A stretch of 64,000 bases of DNA. Source: Alishewanella agri BL06. GTDB lineage: Bacteria > Pseudomonadota > Gammaproteobacteria > Enterobacterales > Alteromonadaceae. Each line of letters begins with the position of its first letter. Position 1 is the first letter of the stretch. Position numbers and translations under genes: made by a program. The stretch is taken from NCBI RefSeq assembly GCF_000272005.1, contig NZ_AKKU01000017.1:1-64000 (forward strand). The letters run 5' to 3'. The notes under the pieces are model-generated. The model was given only the letters and a program-made list of their open reading frames with translations, was not told the DNA's origin and did not search any database. Shown here in pieces: positions 62,444 through 64,000 of this stretch.

Positions 62444-64000
62444 TTAGAACTTATAGGATAAACCTGCCATATAAGTACGGCCATAGCGCTGATACTCAAT
62501 CACGCGGCGGCTGTCATCACCTTCAACCCGCACAAAAGGCTCATCCGTTACGTTGTTTGCTTGCAGTAACAGGGTTAAGCCTTCATAACGACCCGAGAAG
62601 CTGTAGCTGATTTGTGCATCAACAACGGTCTCAGCTTCAATCATCCGCAGGTCACGGCCATTACCAAAGCCTGAAATTTCACCTAGGAAATCAGAACGGT
62701 AACGGCTGCTGACCCGGGCAGAGAAACCATCGTTCTCGTAATAGAACGTCAGGTTAGCTACCCGCTCAGATAAACCTGGTAACGGGGTAGAAGGATCGTT
62801 CGGGTTAGACTGAATGCTGCTGTCGGTCCAGGAGCCGGTCAGAATGGCGCCGAAGCTTTCCAGTTCAGGCATAATCATCGCGCCACTGGCAGACAGGGTA
62901 AATTCCACGCCATTGATGCGGCCACCCTTACCATTTTGTGGTGTGGTTGCGACACCCTGGTTAATCACTGGTACTTCACCACCAGATGGGAAGCCGGTAA
63001 AGTCCTGAATCACTTGCTGGTCGTAGATATAGCTTTCCAGGTCTTTATAGAAAGCCGCAATCGCCACATAGCCTTTGCTGTCTTCAAAGTACTGCTCGTA
63101 AGAGACATCCAGTGCATTCGCAATCCACGGCCGCAGCGCCGGGTTACCGCCAGACGCGCTCCATGGCGAGTTCTGCTCTGGTGTTGCCTGCGAGTTGTTC
63201 AGTGCCGGGTTGAAGCTATAATCCTGACTGGCTCGCAGCTGATCCATCCGGGCACGGGCCATAGTACGGGCTAAACCAACGCGTACGTATTTACCGGTAC
63301 CGACTTCAAAGTTCAGGTTCAGGCTGGGTAACACTTCCCAGTACTTATCACCACCATCAATCCGGAATGACGACACATTAATACCGGTACCTGAAGCCGC
63401 TAAAGCATAAGACGACTGATCAGTATGGACGATCTGCGTACCGATATTACCCGTCACCGGGATTTCACCAACGCGGCTGTTAATACCCAGTTTTACATAA
63501 CCGGTTACCACATCTTCCGCCACATTCCAGTCTTTGATCAGCACATCAGCGTTAGGGTTACGTACCCGCACCAGGGCGCCGGTGTCGATTAGCTGACGTG
63601 GGTCATAGCTAACCATACCCGGAATACCGAAAGCAGCCAGGCTGGTGGTACCGGCGACGTTTGGAATAGGTGCAGACAAGGCGCCATTTGGCAGCGCCAG
63701 GAAGAATTCATCGGCTTTCTTGTCTTTTTCGCGGTTGCTGTAGTTTAAACCCACTTCCAGTGAATCGAAGTTGTCGTTTTCCAGCATGGTTTTGGCACTT
63801 AAACGTACCTGATTTAAATCATCGGTAATCGACGGCGAGTTGTAATAACCCAGCTGACCACCAGGAATGATATCGCCACCCCAACCTTGCGGGCTGGTTA
63901 ACAGGATTAAACTTGGATCAGCATAATTTAGCGTGGAGTTGAAAATTGGACCACGATCGCTCATTGCAAACGACAGATTGTCTAAAGCACCCGAACCAGC
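62444..64000 (-). CDS. TonB-dependent receptor, C-terminal part (N-terminus outside window)
   Basis: The frame is open through the window edge and gives about 518 residues of barrel with no signal peptide or plug, so the gene starts beyond 64000. Conserved barrel features include VGLNYSNREKDKK, SLNLNFEVGTGKYVRVGLART, NALDVSYEQYFED and the aromatic end MAGLSYKF. The spacing of motifs matches the 56-59 kb receptor, so it is likely another carbohydrate-type receptor. It is followed by a terminator hairpin and a halogenase-like gene, a pairing seen often in this group of bacteria. The ligand is unknown; starch breakdown products are possible from context. Confidence 0.88.
   Translation of the reverse strand, partial: AGSGALDNLSFAMSDRGPIFNSTLNYADPSLILLTSPQGWGGDIIPGGQLGYYNSPSITDDLNQVRLSAKTMLENDNFDSLEVGLNYSNREKDKKADEFFLALPNGALSAPIPNVAGTTSLAAFGIPGMVSYDPRQLIDTGALVRVRNPNADVLIKDWNVAEDVVTGYVKLGINSRVGEIPVTGNIGTQIVHTDQSSYALAASGTGINVSSFRIDGGDKYWEVLPSLNLNFEVGTGKYVRVGLARTMARARMDQLRASQDYSFNPALNNSQATPEQNSPWSASGGNPALRPWIANALDVSYEQYFEDSKGYVAIAAFYKDLESYIYDQQVIQDFTGFPSGGEVPVINQGVATTPQNGKGGRINGVEFTLSASGAMIMPELESFGAILTGSWTDSSIQSNPNDPSTPLPGLSERVANLTFYYENDGFSARVSSRYRSDFLGEISGFGNGRDLRMIEAETVVDAQISYSFSGRYEGLTLLLQANNVTDEPFVRVEGDDSRRVIEYQRYGRTYMAGLSYKF

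Noticed and set aside
1-64000. CRISPR array, tRNA, rRNA, prophage or intact IS element
   Set aside because: Reading the intergenic gaps by eye on both strands showed no repeat-spacer arrays, cloverleaf sequences or transposase genes. A tRNAscan or IS search was not possible here.

Overview
The window is chromosomal DNA of a moderately GC-rich, Gram-negative gammaproteobacterium. TonB-dependent receptors, lipoproteins, type II dihydroorotase, comM/yifB, rhlE and the glycan-use gene content fit the Rheinheimera/Alishewanella/Arsukibacterium group of the Alteromonadales/Chromatiales. That placement is inferred from gene content and protein style only. Genes are densely packed with few gaps; I saw no rRNA, tRNA, CRISPR array, phage or intact insertion sequence.

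Layout. 1-7.3 kb: housekeeping and envelope genes (partial MAPEG protein, histidine phosphatase, polysaccharide deacetylase, MASE1-GGDEF cyclase, DUF2799 lipoprotein, a VNGSI-repeat lipoprotein, a CsoSCA-like carbonic anhydrase, a c-type cytochrome), plus a 178 bp foldback MITE-like element. 7.3-22.6 kb: SNF2 helicase, an envelope export operon (RND transporter, LolA-like protein, FimV-domain beta-barrel), comM, pyrC, a tiny acidic protein, a Bcr/CflA efflux pump, a LacI-type regulator and a SulP transporter.

22.8-31.2 kb: a coherent cyanophycin-use locus: LuxR-type regulator, Oar-like TonB receptor, secreted cyanophycinase, YfcC-type transporter and an IadA-type isoaspartyl dipeptidase whose metal site departs from E. 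coli IadA. The inferred path is depolymerisation of cyanophycin outside the cytoplasm, uptake of beta-Asp-Arg dipeptide, then cleavage to Asp and Arg.

31.2-43 kb and 52.2-64 kb: a starch/maltodextrin system in two blocks: three GH13 enzymes, a GH31 alpha-glucosidase, an esterase, an Ntn hydrolase and an SLC45-like MFS transporter, then a pullulanase with duplicated C-terminal modules, two TonB receptors, a flavin-dependent halogenase-like protein and an unknown protein. Two promoters share the palindrome TGAATACGTATTCA, and a third carries the related TGCATACGTATGCA, which suggests one LacI-family regulon. The third site lies where a diguanylate cyclase gene has been cut down to its C-terminal half.

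43.3-52 kb: an EAL-HDOD protein, rhlE, then the least understood block: a DUF5989-SxtJ-carbamoyltransferase operon diverging from two tandem paralogous SGNH-hydrolase/helical-repeat membrane proteins. This is the best candidate for an uncharacterised system, probably carbamoylation or acyl editing of a surface glycan or metabolite.
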